NCBI RefSeq assembly: GCF_002209485.1
Contig: NZ_NJIX01000008.1
Span: 1-64,000, forward strand
Source: Achromobacter sp. HZ34
GTDB taxonomy: Bacteria; Pseudomonadota; Gammaproteobacteria; Burkholderiales; Burkholderiaceae_B
Length of the DNA: 64,000 bases
Direction of reading: 5' to 3'
The position numbers and the translations under genes are program-made. This document shows, piece after piece, positions 34,692 to 43,526 of this stretch (positions are counted from its first letter, which is position 1; each line of letters starts with the position of its first letter). A model generated the notes under the pieces. The model saw only the letters and a program-made list of their open reading frames with translations, did not search any database and was not told where the DNA came from.

Positions 34692-34760
34692 GGCGGAGAC
34701 TCAAAAAAGACGGAATGGAAGACGCGGCGGGCCCGCGCCAGCGGACCGCAACCCTGAAAT

Positions 34761-36137
34761 TTAGCAGATCGGGGAGCTTCCCCCGCCGCCCACATCGTCT
34801 TCCGTCCCGTCGTGCCCGCCCAGCAAGCGTGCCGCCTGATCCTCCGGCAGGGACTCCACGCCTTTCAAGCTGCGCAGCATGGCGCGCGTGCGCACCTCCG
34901 TCTGCCCCAGCTTGTTGCCGGCCGTCTCCAGCGTGCGCTTGACCGCCGCCAGCGAGTCGCCGAAACGGCCGAATTCCGTCTTCACCGCCCGCAGGACCTG
35001 CCACACCTCCGAAGAACGCCGCTCGATGGCCAAGGTGCGGAAACCCATCTGCAAGCTGTTCAGCAGCGCCGCCAGATTGCTGGGCCCGGCCACGTTCACC
35101 CGCAGGTCGTGCAGGCGGTCCAGCACCCCGGGACGGCGCAGCACTTCGGCATACAGCCCCTCGGTAGGCAGGAACATGATGGCGAAATCGGTGGTGTGCG
35201 GCGGTGCGATGTACTTATCAGCGATCAGGCGCGCCTGGATTTCCACCGCGCGCGCCAGGGCCGCGCCGGCAGCCCGCGCGCCCTCGGCGTCGGCCGCCTC
35301 TTCCGCCGCGGTCAGGCGCTCGTATTCTTCCTTGGGAAACTTGGCGTCGATGGGCAGCCACACCGGCTCGCCCCCTTCGCCCCGGCCCGGCAACCGGATG
35401 GCGAATTCCACGATGGCATCGCTGCCGGGCACCGGCTTGACGTTGCGGGCGTATTGCTCGGTCGTCATGGTGTCTTCCAGCAGTCGCGCCAGTTGCACCT
35501 CGCCCCAGGTGCCGCGCGACTTGACGTTGGTCAGCACCCGCTTCAGGTCGCCGACACCGGCGGCCAGCGTCTGCATCTCGCCCAGGCCCTTGTGTACCGC
35601 TTCCAGGCGGTCCGACACCAGCTTGAAGGATTCACCCAGCCGCTGTTCCAGCGTGGCGTGCAGCTTCTCGTCCACCGTGCGGCGCATTTCCTCCAGCTTG
35701 GCGGCGTTGTCGGTCTGCAGGGCCGCCAACCGCTGCTCGACGGTCTGCCGTACTTCAAGCAGCCGGCGGTCGTTCAGTTCAACCAGATTGCGCAGTTCCT
35801 GCCGTAGCTGGCCGGCAAAGCGGTCCAGCGATTCGGCCGTCTCCACCCGGGCGGCCTGGGCATCGCGGCCTAGCGCCCCGCGCAGGGCCTCATGCGCATG
35901 CGTCAGTTCCTGGCGCAGGGCGCGATCGGCCGTGCCCAATTCATCACGCAGACCCCGCTGGTTTTCGGCCAGGTCGGCCCGTAGCACTCTTTCGAATTTC
36001 TCCAGCCCATCGAGCACCTGATCCAGGCGCCCATCGGCGGCCGGGCGGCGGCGCCAAGCCAATCCCGCCAGCAATGTGGCCAATAGGGACGCAGCGAGGC
36101 AAAGCCACAGCATTACATCTAAAGAAATGTTAGGCAA
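34761..36137 (-). CDS. rmuC: DNA recombination protein RmuC
   Basis: Encodes 458 residues: an N-terminal membrane anchor (VMLWLCLAASLLATLLAGLAW), a long coiled coil (about 40-200) and the RmuC nuclease-like domain (about 215-400) with RGTWGEVQLARLLEDTM, WLPIDAKFPKEEYERL and FAIMFLPTEGLYAEVL. The family limits inversions at short inverted repeats. The first codon is TTG at 36137, preceded by ggagg with about four bases spacing; the in-frame ATG at 36113 has no ribosome site, so TTG is favoured. The conserved Asp/Lys of a PD-(D/E)xK-type site is visible in PIDAKFP. Confidence 0.92.
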   Translation of the reverse strand: MPNISLDVMLWLCLAASLLATLLAGLAWRRRPAADGRLDQVLDGLEKFERVLRADLAENQRGLRDELGTADRALRQELTHAHEALRGALGRDAQAARVETAESLDRFAGQLRQELRNLVELNDRRLLEVRQTVEQRLAALQTDNAAKLEEMRRTVDEKLHATLEQRLGESFKLVSDRLEAVHKGLGEMQTLAAGVGDLKRVLTNVKSRGTWGEVQLARLLEDTMTTEQYARNVKPVPGSDAIVEFAIRLPGRGEGGEPVWLPIDAKFPKEEYERLTAAEEAADAEGARAAGAALARAVEIQARLIADKYIAPPHTTDFAIMFLPTEGLYAEVLRRPGVLDRLHDLRVNVAGPSNLAALLNSLQMGFRTLAIERRSSEVWQVLRAVKTEFGRFGDSLAAVKRTLETAGNKLGQTEVRTRAMLRSLKGVESLPEDQAARLLGGHDGTEDDVGGGGSSPIC

Positions 36138-36359
36138 AAGGCCTCCATAAACGGAACAATCGGGGCAATTACGTGAAATTTGGCGCTAAATGCGCTTATG
36201 TAACTGCCATTATGTGGGCATAACACCACAGAATTCTGAGATTTTTCTTTGCCCCATGTGATAACGCGTTCAAACTACGGGCAACGTCGAATTTTCGTCA
36301 TAAACAGGTGGCAACACATTGTGGAAACACATTGTTGTAAAGCCCACACTGCGTCTCTT

Positions 36360-37118
36360 ATGAGCATAGTTCCACTGCAGCGGCGTCGAACCGCCGCCCA
36401 GCCCGCTCCGTTCCCCCCCCTCGTCCCCAGCCATGGATTGCCTTTCGGCGCCCTGGAACTGGACGAGATCGTGCCCATCGCGGCCGGGAACGAGCGCAGC
36501 GTCTACCAGCACCCTTATGAGCCCAACCTGCTCGTCAAGGTGGTGAACCGCGCGAGTTTCGCGGAGACGATGGACAAGCACCCCTGGCGCCGCCTGATCA
36601 AGACCCTGTTCCAGCGCGAAGGCGCCTACAGCGCGTATATCCACGAACTGTCTGAATACGCGGCGGCTTACAACGCCGCCGCCGGCCGCTGGCAGATTCC
36701 GATGGCCCGTGTCGTCGGCCTGGCCGAAACCACGCAAGGCCTGGGTTTGCTGGTGGAAAAGATTTCCGACGGCGCCGGCGGCCTGGCGCCCACGGTCGAA
36801 GACATGGTCCAGCGCGAAGGCCAGCTGGCTCCTGAGCTGGCGCGCCAACTGGCGTTCTTCTTCGACTCGCTGGCAGACCATCACATCATCCTCAACGACA
36901 TCTCCGCTCGCAACATCGTCATGGGCGAAAACGCCCAGGGCAAGCGCGGACTGTATCTGATCGACGGTTTCGGCTCCAAGCAGGCGGTGCCGATATACGC
37001 CCTCAGCAAGTCCTTGAACCGCCGCCGCATCCAGCGCAAGGTGGATGCGATGATCGACCGCCTGAAAGCCCGCGCCGCGCGCGCCCAGCGGGCCAGCGTT
37101 GCCGAAATCTCCGAGTAG
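36360..37118 (+). CDS. YrbL family kinase-like protein
   Basis: Encodes 252 residues of the YrbL (PhoP-regulated) family, which has a protein-kinase-like fold. Visible kinase landmarks: a Lys in NLLVKVVNR, the catalytic-loop equivalent HIILNDISARNIVMG and the metal-loop equivalent YLIDGFGSK. The function is unknown; substrates could be sugars or protein. The frame runs back to 36249, but the Met at 36360 is the first ATG before conserved sequence; no clear ribosome site supports it. Divergent from rmuC across 220 bases of AT-richer DNA. Confidence 0.8.
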   Translation: MSIVPLQRRRTAAQPAPFPPLVPSHGLPFGALELDEIVPIAAGNERSVYQHPYEPNLLVKVVNRASFAETMDKHPWRRLIKTLFQREGAYSAYIHELSEYAAAYNAAAGRWQIPMARVVGLAETTQGLGLLVEKISDGAGGLAPTVEDMVQREGQLAPELARQLAFFFDSLADHHIILNDISARNIVMGENAQGKRGLYLIDGFGSKQAVPIYALSKSLNRRRIQRKVDAMIDRLKARAARAQRASVAEISE

Positions 37119-37155
37119 GGAAAGAGCGCGAAGCGCCGAGACACAAGCCGGACGG

Positions 37156-37178
37156 GGTCAGGCCGCGGAGGCCTGACC
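37156..37178. terminator. Convergent-gene hairpin, weak terminator
   Basis: The arms ggtcaggcc (37156-37164) and ggcctgacc (37170-37178) form a perfect 9-bp stem with a 5-base loop, between the convergent YrbL-like gene and mpg. No T tract follows on either strand. Confidence 0.4.
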
Positions 37179-37940
37179 TCAGCAAGGCTCGCTGGACGGC
37201 TTACCCGAGCGCGTCACCCAGCTGTAGTCCTGGCCCGCCACCTGCCCTCTGCGCAGGGGATTGCGCGTGCAGAACACCGCGTAGGCGGGATCCACATAAC
37301 GGTAAGGCAGATGTTCGTCACGGCCGGGCGGGATACCCAGGCGCGTCGTGCGCAGCAGGCGCGCCGGCCGGGCGCCCACGTCGTCGACGAAGAAGCGGCC
37401 GGGATCGAAGCCCTGCCCGTCCCATTCCGGTACTTTCAAACCCAGGGCCTTGCACAGCAAGGTCTGGCCGGCGCAAAGCCTTTGCGGTGAACGCGCCGCG
37501 CCGCCCGCGGCCGGACTCAAGGCCTGCATGCGCGCCAGGGCGTCCGCGCCGGACACGTCGTCCAGCCAGGGATGCGCCGACTTGATGAGCACCGCATTGC
37601 CCGGACCGGCCGCGCTGAAATTCAGCGAATCGCCGCCGCGCGCGTAGTACATGTAGATGGTGCCGCCATCCATGAACAGCGCGCGCCGCTTGTGCGTGTA
37701 ACCCAGCGACGCGTGGCTGCCCTTCTCTTCCAGGTAATAGACTTCCGTCTCGATGATGCGCGCCGCCAGCCACAGATCGCCATCACGGCGCCGCAGCACC
37801 ATGCCTATCAGTTCACGGGCAAGCTGGCGCGCGTCGCGGTGGAAGAAGGCATCGGGCAGCGGACGGCCGATGACCGCATCGGCGCGATACGCATAGGCCG
37901 GGTCACGCGCATCATCGGGCATCCACCGCTCCGCGGGCAT
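37179..37940 (-). CDS. mpg: DNA-3-methyladenine glycosylase (AAG/Mpg family)
   Basis: Encodes 253 residues removing alkylated purines in base-excision repair. The family motif RIIETEVYYLEEKGSHAS carries the catalytic Glu66, with GTIYMYYARGGDSLNFSAAGPGNAVLI further on and YRYVDPAYAVFCTRNP near the C-terminus. Length is slightly above the usual 200 or so because of an N-terminal extension (about 25 residues); Met7 is an alternative start. The gene stands alone, convergent with the YrbL-like gene. Confidence 0.92.
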   Translation of the reverse strand: MPAERWMPDDARDPAYAYRADAVIGRPLPDAFFHRDARQLARELIGMVLRRRDGDLWLAARIIETEVYYLEEKGSHASLGYTHKRRALFMDGGTIYMYYARGGDSLNFSAAGPGNAVLIKSAHPWLDDVSGADALARMQALSPAAGGAARSPQRLCAGQTLLCKALGLKVPEWDGQGFDPGRFFVDDVGARPARLLRTTRLGIPPGRDEHLPYRYVDPAYAVFCTRNPLRRGQVAGQDYSWVTRSGKPSSEPC

Positions 37941-37976
37941 CAGGCAGCATGGACGGTCTCGTGCGATTCGTACGCG

Positions 37977-38333
37977 TCAGGCGAAGCGCTCGCCATAGCG
38001 TTTTTCCGAAAAACCCACCGCCGCGGTGCCGTCCGGCGTCACGCTGACGGGCCGGCGCACCAGGGCTGGAAATTCCTTGATCAAGGCCAGCCATTGGGCG
38101 TCGGTGGTGGCGCCACGGCGCTCCTCGGGCAAGGCGCGCCAGGTCATGGACGTGCGATTCACCAGCTTTTCCCAACCGCCCAGTTGCTCGGCCCATGCCT
38201 TGAGCAAGGCCGGCTTCACCGGATGGTCGCGGTAGTCGATGAACTCGTGGCTCACGCCATGCTCGTCCAGCCACGTGCGCGCCTTGACGCACGTGCTGCA
38301 CTGCTTGAGACCATAGAGGACGACTTGAGTCAT
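37977..38333 (-). CDS. ArsC/Spx-like thioredoxin-fold protein (YffB type)
   Basis: Encodes 118 residues, typical for the ArsC/Spx/YffB family. The N-terminus VVLYGLKQCSTCVKARTWLDEHG has a CxxC (Cys12, Cys15). FIDYRDHPVKPALLKAW and the C-terminal LVRRPV (conserved Arg-Arg-Pro) follow. Arsenate reductase activity is not implied, since many members are glutathione-dependent reductases of unknown target. The start overlaps the stop of potI (ATGA at 38330-38333), so it is translated as the last gene of the polyamine operon. Functional reason for that coupling is unclear. Confidence 0.85.
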   Translation of the reverse strand: MTQVVLYGLKQCSTCVKARTWLDEHGVSHEFIDYRDHPVKPALLKAWAEQLGGWEKLVNRTSMTWRALPEERRGATTDAQWLALIKEFPALVRRPVSVTPDGTAAVGFSEKRYGERFA

Positions 38334-39136
38334 GAAGATTGCTCCTTGCGGCGTTGCAGGCGGTTGGCGACGACCACGCAGATGCCGACGGCCAGGATGA
38401 ACAAGGCGGCCAGCGCGTTGACCTCGGGCTTCAAGCCCAGTCGCACCCGCGAAAACACTTCCAGCGGCAGGGTCGTATAGCCCGGGCCGGACAGGAAGGA
38501 AGACAGGATCACATCGTCCAGCGACAGCGTGAACGACAGCAGCCAGGCCGACGCCAGGGCCGGCGCGATCAATGGTAGCGTGACCAGGAAAAACACTTTC
38601 AGCGGCGTCGCGCCCAGGTCCAGGGCGGCCTCTTCCAGGGACCGGTCCAGGTCGCGTACCCGCGACTGGATGATCACCGCCACGAAGGCCATGGCGAAGG
38701 TCGTATGGCCGATCCAGATGGTGAACACGCCATTGTCCGGCCAACCGATCAGGCCGCGCACTTCGACGAACATCAGCAGCAGCGAAATGCCCACCACCAC
38801 TTCGGGGATCACCAGGGGCGCGCTGAGCATGCCCAGGTACAGCGAGAAACCGCGGAAACGGCCCATGCGCGCCAGCACATAGCCGGCCCAGGTACCGATA
38901 ATGGTGGCGGCCGTGGCCGACAGCGCCGCCACGCGGAAAGACAGCCAAGCGGCGCTGAGCAGCGCGTCGTCATGGAACAGCGAGGCGTACCACTTGAACG
39001 AAAAGCCCGACCAGGCGGTCACCAGCGGCGAATCGTTGAAGGAAAACACCACCAGGCTGAGGATGGGCACGTACAGGAACAGGAACCCCAGCCCCAGCAC
39101 CAGGGCCCGCAGCACGGGATTGGGACGCAGCATCAT
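38330..39136 (-). CDS. potI: Putrescine/polyamine ABC transporter permease PotI
   Basis: Encodes 268 residues with about six membrane segments. The binding-protein-dependent transport signature is seen as EEAALDLGATPLKVFFLVTLPLIAPALASAW (the EAA loop that contacts PotG). The start MMLRPN at 39136 overlaps the potH stop (ATGA), which rules out the longer frame from 39226. It pairs with PotH to form the inner-membrane channel. Confidence 0.93.
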   Translation of the reverse strand: MMLRPNPVLRALVLGLGFLFLYVPILSLVVFSFNDSPLVTAWSGFSFKWYASLFHDDALLSAAWLSFRVAALSATAATIIGTWAGYVLARMGRFRGFSLYLGMLSAPLVIPEVVVGISLLLMFVEVRGLIGWPDNGVFTIWIGHTTFAMAFVAVIIQSRVRDLDRSLEEAALDLGATPLKVFFLVTLPLIAPALASAWLLSFTLSLDDVILSSFLSGPGYTTLPLEVFSRVRLGLKPEVNALAALFILAVGICVVVANRLQRRKEQSS

Positions 39137-40053
39137 CGCTTGCCTCCCCCGTTCACATCGGCCTGCTTGACCTGGTTGTATTGGAACAGCGCCAGGGGCA
39201 CCAACAGCAGCAGCACCATCACGCACGTGACGGAGGCGGCCATGGGCCAGTCGGCATTATTGAAGAACTCGCTCCACATCACCCGGCCCATCATCAAGGT
39301 ATTGGCGCCGCCCAGCATTTCCGGGATGACGTATTCGCCCACCGCCGGAATGAAGACCAGCATGGCGCCGGCGATCACACCCGGCCGCGACAGCGGCACG
39401 GTGATCTGCCAGAACGCCTGCCAGGGCTTGGCGCCCAGGTCATAGGCGGCCTCCAGCAGGCGCAGGTCCATCTTCACCAGATTGGCGTACAGGGGCAGGA
39501 TGAAAAACGGCAGATAGGAATAGACCATACCGATATAGACCGCCAGGTCGGTACGATAGATTTCCAGCGGCTGCGAAATGATGCCCAGGGAAATCAGCAA
39601 TTTATTGAGCAGGCCGTCGTTGCGCAGGATGCCCACCCACGCATAGACGCGCAGCAGCAGCGAGGTCCAGAACGGCAGGATCACGCCCAGCAGCAGCAGG
39701 TTGCGGGTGGCGGGCGTGGACCGGGCGATGTAGTACGCCATGGGATAACCGATCAACACGCAGACCAGCGTGCTGATGCCGGCAATCTTCACCGAGCTCA
39801 AATAGGTGGCGAAATACAGGCTGTCCGTGAACAGCAGCACATAGCCGCGCAGATGCAGGCTGAACTGCAGCGCCTGGTCCTTGTATTCCACCAGCGACGT
39901 ATAGGGCGGAATCCCGAACTGCAGATCGGCCAGGCTGATCTTGAATACCAGCAGGAAAGGCACCAGCAGGAACAGCACCAGCCACAGGAAAGGCGGCACC
40001 ACCGCCAGCGCGCGTCCGGACGGCACCAGGCGGCGCATCACGCGGCCCATCAT
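39133..40053 (-). CDS. potH: Putrescine/polyamine ABC transporter permease PotH
   Basis: Encodes 306 residues with six predicted membrane segments, the first being VVPPFLWLVLFLLVPFLLVF. The EAA loop is LLEAAYDLGAKPWQAFWQITVPLSRPG. VGEYVIPEMLGGANTLMMGRV is characteristic of PotH/PotB permeases. The start overlaps the potG stop by four bases (ATGA). Membrane partner of PotI, driven by PotG, receiving substrate from PotF. Confidence 0.94.
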   Translation of the reverse strand: MMGRVMRRLVPSGRALAVVPPFLWLVLFLLVPFLLVFKISLADLQFGIPPYTSLVEYKDQALQFSLHLRGYVLLFTDSLYFATYLSSVKIAGISTLVCVLIGYPMAYYIARSTPATRNLLLLGVILPFWTSLLLRVYAWVGILRNDGLLNKLLISLGIISQPLEIYRTDLAVYIGMVYSYLPFFILPLYANLVKMDLRLLEAAYDLGAKPWQAFWQITVPLSRPGVIAGAMLVFIPAVGEYVIPEMLGGANTLMMGRVMWSEFFNNADWPMAASVTCVMVLLLLVPLALFQYNQVKQADVNGGGKR

Positions 40054-41177
40054 GAGGCCAGCACCGTCGCGCTATCCGCCGCCCAGCTGGCATGCACTTC
40101 CTCGCCCACCGCCGGCGCATCGCTCTGCGCCAACACGCGGCGCGGCACGGTGGCTTCGATCTGCACGCCCGAATCCAGGCGGATCTGGTACAGCGCGTAG
40201 CTGCCCATCCAGGCCATGTGCGACACCATGCCGTGGGCCCAGTTGTGCTCGGTCTGCGGACGTTCGCGCGTCACGATGACGCGTTCGGGCCGGATCGAGA
40301 CGTGCACCTGCATGCCCAGCGGCTCGCTGACGCCATGGTTGACGTACAGCGGACGCGACAGTTCTTCGCATTCGATGGCCACGTGATCCGCTTCGTCGAC
40401 CACGATGGTGCCCGTGAACAGATTGGTGGTGCCGATGAAGCCGGCGACGAAACGCGAGTTCGGAAACTCGTAGACGTCTTGCGGCGTTCCGCATTGGACG
40501 ATCTGGCCTTCGGTCATCACGGCCAGGCGATGCGCCATGGTCATGGCCTCTTCCTGGTCGTGCGTCACCATGATGCAGGTCACGCCGACCTGCTCCAGGA
40601 TGCGCACCAGTTCGATCTGGGTCTTCTGGCGTATCTGCTTGTCCAGCGCCGACATCGGCTCATCCAGCAGCAGCAGCTTGGGGCGCTTGACCAGGCTGCG
40701 CGCCAGGGCCACGCGCTGCTGCTGCCCGCCGGACAGCTGATTCGGCTTGCGCCGGGCATAACCGGCCATCTGCACCAGGTTCAGCGCCTCGAACACGCGA
40801 TCGTGGATTTCGGCGCGATCCACGCCTTCCTGCTTCAGGCCGAAAGCGACATTGGCCTCGACCGACATGTGCGGGAACAAGGCGTAGGACTGGAACATCA
40901 TGTTGACCGGGCGCCGGTAAGGGGGCACCGCCGTGATGTCCTCGCCGTCGAGCAGGATCTGGCCGGAAGTCGCTTCCTCGAAACCGGCCAGCATGCGCAG
41001 CAGCGTCGACTTGCCGCAGCCCGAACTGCCCAGCAAGGCGAATATCTCGTTGCGCTTGACGCTAAGGCTGACCGAACGCACGGCGACCGTGTCGCCGAAT
41101 ATCTTCACCAGGTCGGCGACGCGGACGAACTCGTCCGGATCCGCCGTGTGTTGCGCCGGATAACGGCTGTCACTCAT
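40050..41177 (-). CDS. potG: Polyamine ABC transporter ATP-binding protein PotG
   Basis: Encodes 375 residues. ATPase motifs: Walker A LLGSSGCGKSTLL, the Q-loop region FQSYALFPHM, signature LSGGQQQRVALARSL, Walker B LLLLDEPMSAL and the H-loop VTHDQEEAM. A C-terminal TOBE regulatory domain (about 290-375) follows. Spermidine/putrescine type by operon context. About 6 bases separate it from potF, whose translation probably feeds it. Confidence 0.95.
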   Translation of the reverse strand: MSDSRYPAQHTADPDEFVRVADLVKIFGDTVAVRSVSLSVKRNEIFALLGSSGCGKSTLLRMLAGFEEATSGQILLDGEDITAVPPYRRPVNMMFQSYALFPHMSVEANVAFGLKQEGVDRAEIHDRVFEALNLVQMAGYARRKPNQLSGGQQQRVALARSLVKRPKLLLLDEPMSALDKQIRQKTQIELVRILEQVGVTCIMVTHDQEEAMTMAHRLAVMTEGQIVQCGTPQDVYEFPNSRFVAGFIGTTNLFTGTIVVDEADHVAIECEELSRPLYVNHGVSEPLGMQVHVSIRPERVIVTRERPQTEHNWAHGMVSHMAWMGSYALYQIRLDSGVQIEATVPRRVLAQSDAPAVGEEVHASWAADSATVLAS

Positions 41178-41183
41178 GATTGC

Positions 41184-42287
41184 TTATCTTCCGGACTTCA
41201 GTTCGGCCCACATGCGGGTCTGCAGGCGCAGGATGTTCACCGGCTGCGGCTTGATCACATACAGCGTCTTGGCGACGTCCGCGGGCGGATAGATCATGGG
41301 ATTGTCGGCGACGTCCTTGACCACGTACTTGCGCGCCTCTTTATTGGCATTCGGATAGAACATGGTGTTGGTGATGGCCGCATGCACCTGCGGAGTTTCG
41401 ATGTAGTTGATGAAAGCCAGCGCTTCATCCACGTGCTGGGCGTCCTTGGGGATGGCCATCGTGTCGAACCACGCCGGCGCACCGCCCTGCGGAATGTAGT
41501 AGTTGACGTCGTAAGGCTGCTTGGCTTCCTTGGCACGCTTGCGCGCGATCATGACGTCGCCGGAAAAACCGTAGACCATGCACAGGTCGCCCACGGCCAG
41601 TTCGTCGATGTAGCCCGACGAACTGAACTGGCGGATATAGGGACGAATTTTCTTCAGGAGTTCCAGCGCTTCCTTGTAATCGTCCGGATTGCTGCTGTTG
41701 GGATCCTTGCCCAGATAATGCAGGACCGCCGGGAAAACCTGCGCGGCCTCGTCCAGCATGGAGATGCCGCAGTCCTTCAGCTTGGCGGCGTTCTCGGGCT
41801 TGAACAGCATGTCCCAGCTACCCAGGGGCGCGTCCTTGCCCAGGATCTGCTGGACCTTGGTGACGTTGTAGCCCAGGCCGTTGGTGCCGTAACCCCATGG
41901 CACCAGGTACTGGTTGCCCGGGTCGACCGTGGCGACCAGGGCCATCAGGTCGGGATCCAGGTACTGCCAGTTGGGGATCCTGGATTTGTCCAGCTTCTGG
42001 AACAGGCCGCCCTGCAACTGGCGCGCGGCATAGTGGGTCGACGGTACGACCACGTCGTAGCCGGACTTGCCGGTCAGCAGCTTGGCCTGCAGGGTGTCGT
42101 TGTTGTCGTAGACGTCGTAGCGGACCTTGATGCCGGTCGCTTTCTCGAAGCCGGGAATGGTGTCGGGCGCGGTGTATTCGGCCCAGTTATAGACGTTGAC
42201 GACCTTGTCTTGGGCATGGGCTGTAGCCATGACCACGGTCGCCAGTACCGCTCCCGCTGCGTAGCGGATACCCGCGTTGAATCTCAT
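41184..42287 (-). CDS. potF: Putrescine-binding periplasmic protein PotF
   Basis: Encodes 367 residues. The signal peptide ends ATAHA at about residue 25, followed by the mature VVNVYNWAEYTAPDTIPGFEKATGIKVRYDVYD. VVPSTHYAARQLQGG, PWGYGTNGLGYNV and GFSGDVMIARKRAKEA line the polyamine site in this family. The ATG at 42287, with an aagggg ribosome site, is chosen over an upstream GTG at 42317. First gene of potFGHI plus the Spx/ArsC-like gene. Confidence 0.94.
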   Translation of the reverse strand: MRFNAGIRYAAGAVLATVVMATAHAQDKVVNVYNWAEYTAPDTIPGFEKATGIKVRYDVYDNNDTLQAKLLTGKSGYDVVVPSTHYAARQLQGGLFQKLDKSRIPNWQYLDPDLMALVATVDPGNQYLVPWGYGTNGLGYNVTKVQQILGKDAPLGSWDMLFKPENAAKLKDCGISMLDEAAQVFPAVLHYLGKDPNSSNPDDYKEALELLKKIRPYIRQFSSSGYIDELAVGDLCMVYGFSGDVMIARKRAKEAKQPYDVNYYIPQGGAPAWFDTMAIPKDAQHVDEALAFINYIETPQVHAAITNTMFYPNANKEARKYVVKDVADNPMIYPPADVAKTLYVIKPQPVNILRLQTRMWAELKSGR

Positions 42288-42379
42288 CCAGGGCCCCTTG
42301 CCTAGAAAGTTATGCACCTATCGCTGCCCGAGTCCCCGGCGCGCCAAAGGCAAAATGATAATGGGTTTTACGCCCTGCG

Positions 42380-43108
42380 TCAGTCGGGGTGGCTGGCCAT
42401 GCGGCGGCGGTAGGCCACTTCCAATTTTTCGTGCAAGGCCAGGCCGGCCGCGCCGCCGACCTTTTCCAGCGAACGGCGCAGGCGGCGCAGGTTGCCCGCG
42501 CGGGCCGGCGCGGTGACGCCGCCCTGGTGGCCGCGGTCGAAATCGATGATCCAGGCCTTGCCCGCGCCATCGATAAGGATGTTGTAAGCGTTGAGATCCG
42601 CGTGCCATACCCCGGCGTGGTGCATGCGCGCCACGGCGTCGGCGGCGGCCTCCCAGACCGGACTATCCAGCAACAGTGCCAGCGGCCGCACGTCGGGGAT
42701 GCGTTCGACGATGATGGCTGCCTTGTAGGCCAGCCCCTGGCGCCAGTAGGCGGCAGCCAGCGGCGCCGGCACCGGCAGCCCCTGGGCCGCCAGCGACTCC
42801 AGCAAGCGAAACTCCCGGAAACTGCGGGTGCTGTCGGCGCCCAGCCAGAAATAATCGCGGTCGCTGATGCGGGCGACCAGGCCGCCACGCCGGTAATGCC
42901 GCAACACGCCAGCACCGAATTCGCCCTGGACGAACCACGCGGCCTGCCGCCCGCCCGCGGCCACGGGCTCGGCAGGGGTGCCGTAGGTGGCGGCATAAGC
43001 AGCGGCATCGAAAAGATGCGGACCGGGCCGGCTGATACGGGCCGCGTCATAAAGCATGGCGCCGGCGGGCGCCTCGTCCCACGCCAAAGCGGCGGTTTCA
43101 ACCCTCAC
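42380..43108 (-). CDS. kdkA: 3-deoxy-D-manno-octulosonic acid kinase
   Basis: Encodes 242 residues. KdkA phosphorylates Kdo of the LPS inner core at the inner membrane. Kinase-like features: YRRGGLVARISDRDYFW near the N-terminus, the catalytic loop WHADLNAYNILID and the metal-binding WIIDFDRGH. The start is GTG at 43108, overlapping the globin gene by 11 bases; the first ATG is 17 codons in and would also be possible. Bordetella LPS with one phosphorylated Kdo agrees with this gene (established for the genus). Confidence 0.9.
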   Translation of the reverse strand: MRVETAALAWDEAPAGAMLYDAARISRPGPHLFDAAAYAATYGTPAEPVAAGGRQAAWFVQGEFGAGVLRHYRRGGLVARISDRDYFWLGADSTRSFREFRLLESLAAQGLPVPAPLAAAYWRQGLAYKAAIIVERIPDVRPLALLLDSPVWEAAADAVARMHHAGVWHADLNAYNILIDGAGKAWIIDFDRGHQGGVTAPARAGNLRRLRRSLEKVGGAAGLALHEKLEVAYRRRMASHPD

Positions 43109-43526
43109 GATTGCGCATCCAGTCGGCAGTGCCGTAGAAGGAATGCAGCAAGCGGTCCATCAAGGCCTGTTCCAGCCCCTGTTCGGCCATGGCGCGCCCC
43201 ATGCAGACGACCCATTGGTCGCGTTCGCGCGTGCCGATGGAAAAAGGCAGGTGGCGGGCACGCAGCCGGGGATGGCCAAAACGTTCGATGTAATGGTCAG
43301 GGCCGCCGAAATAGCCGCACAGGAACCAGAACAGCCGGTCGCGCGCGTTATCCAGGCTGGGACCATGGGCGGCGCGCAGGTCGGCCAGGTCGGCGTCCAT
43401 GTCCATCAAGTCATAGAAACGCTCGACCAGCGCGCGTACGCCCGGCTCGCCGCCCAGTTGTTCGAAGATGCTGCGCGTGTGATCGATAGGCTCGAAGATC
43501 GGTTCGACGCGCGTCGTCGTAGTCAT
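43098..43526 (-). CDS. Group II truncated haemoglobin
   Basis: Encodes 142 residues. The trHb2 motifs are clear: FEQLGGEPGVRALVERFYDLM, RLFWFLCGYFGGPDHYIERFGHPRLRARHLPFSIG (proximal His in RHLPF) and ERDQWVVCMGRAM (Trp of helix G). Such globins handle oxygen, peroxide or nitric oxide in the cytoplasm. The start ATG at 43526 overlaps the permease stop (ATGA); the longer frame from 43640 lies inside the permease and is rejected. The stop is overlapped by kdkA. Confidence 0.93.
   Translation of the reverse strand: MTTTTRVEPIFEPIDHTRSIFEQLGGEPGVRALVERFYDLMDMDADLADLRAAHGPSLDNARDRLFWFLCGYFGGPDHYIERFGHPRLRARHLPFSIGTRERDQWVVCMGRAMAEQGLEQALMDRLLHSFYGTADWMRNREG

Noticed and set aside
37977-38333. Arsenate reductase ArsC
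   Set aside because: It has a CxxC of the YffB/Spx subgroup and no arsenic resistance neighbours, so the specific function is not claimed.
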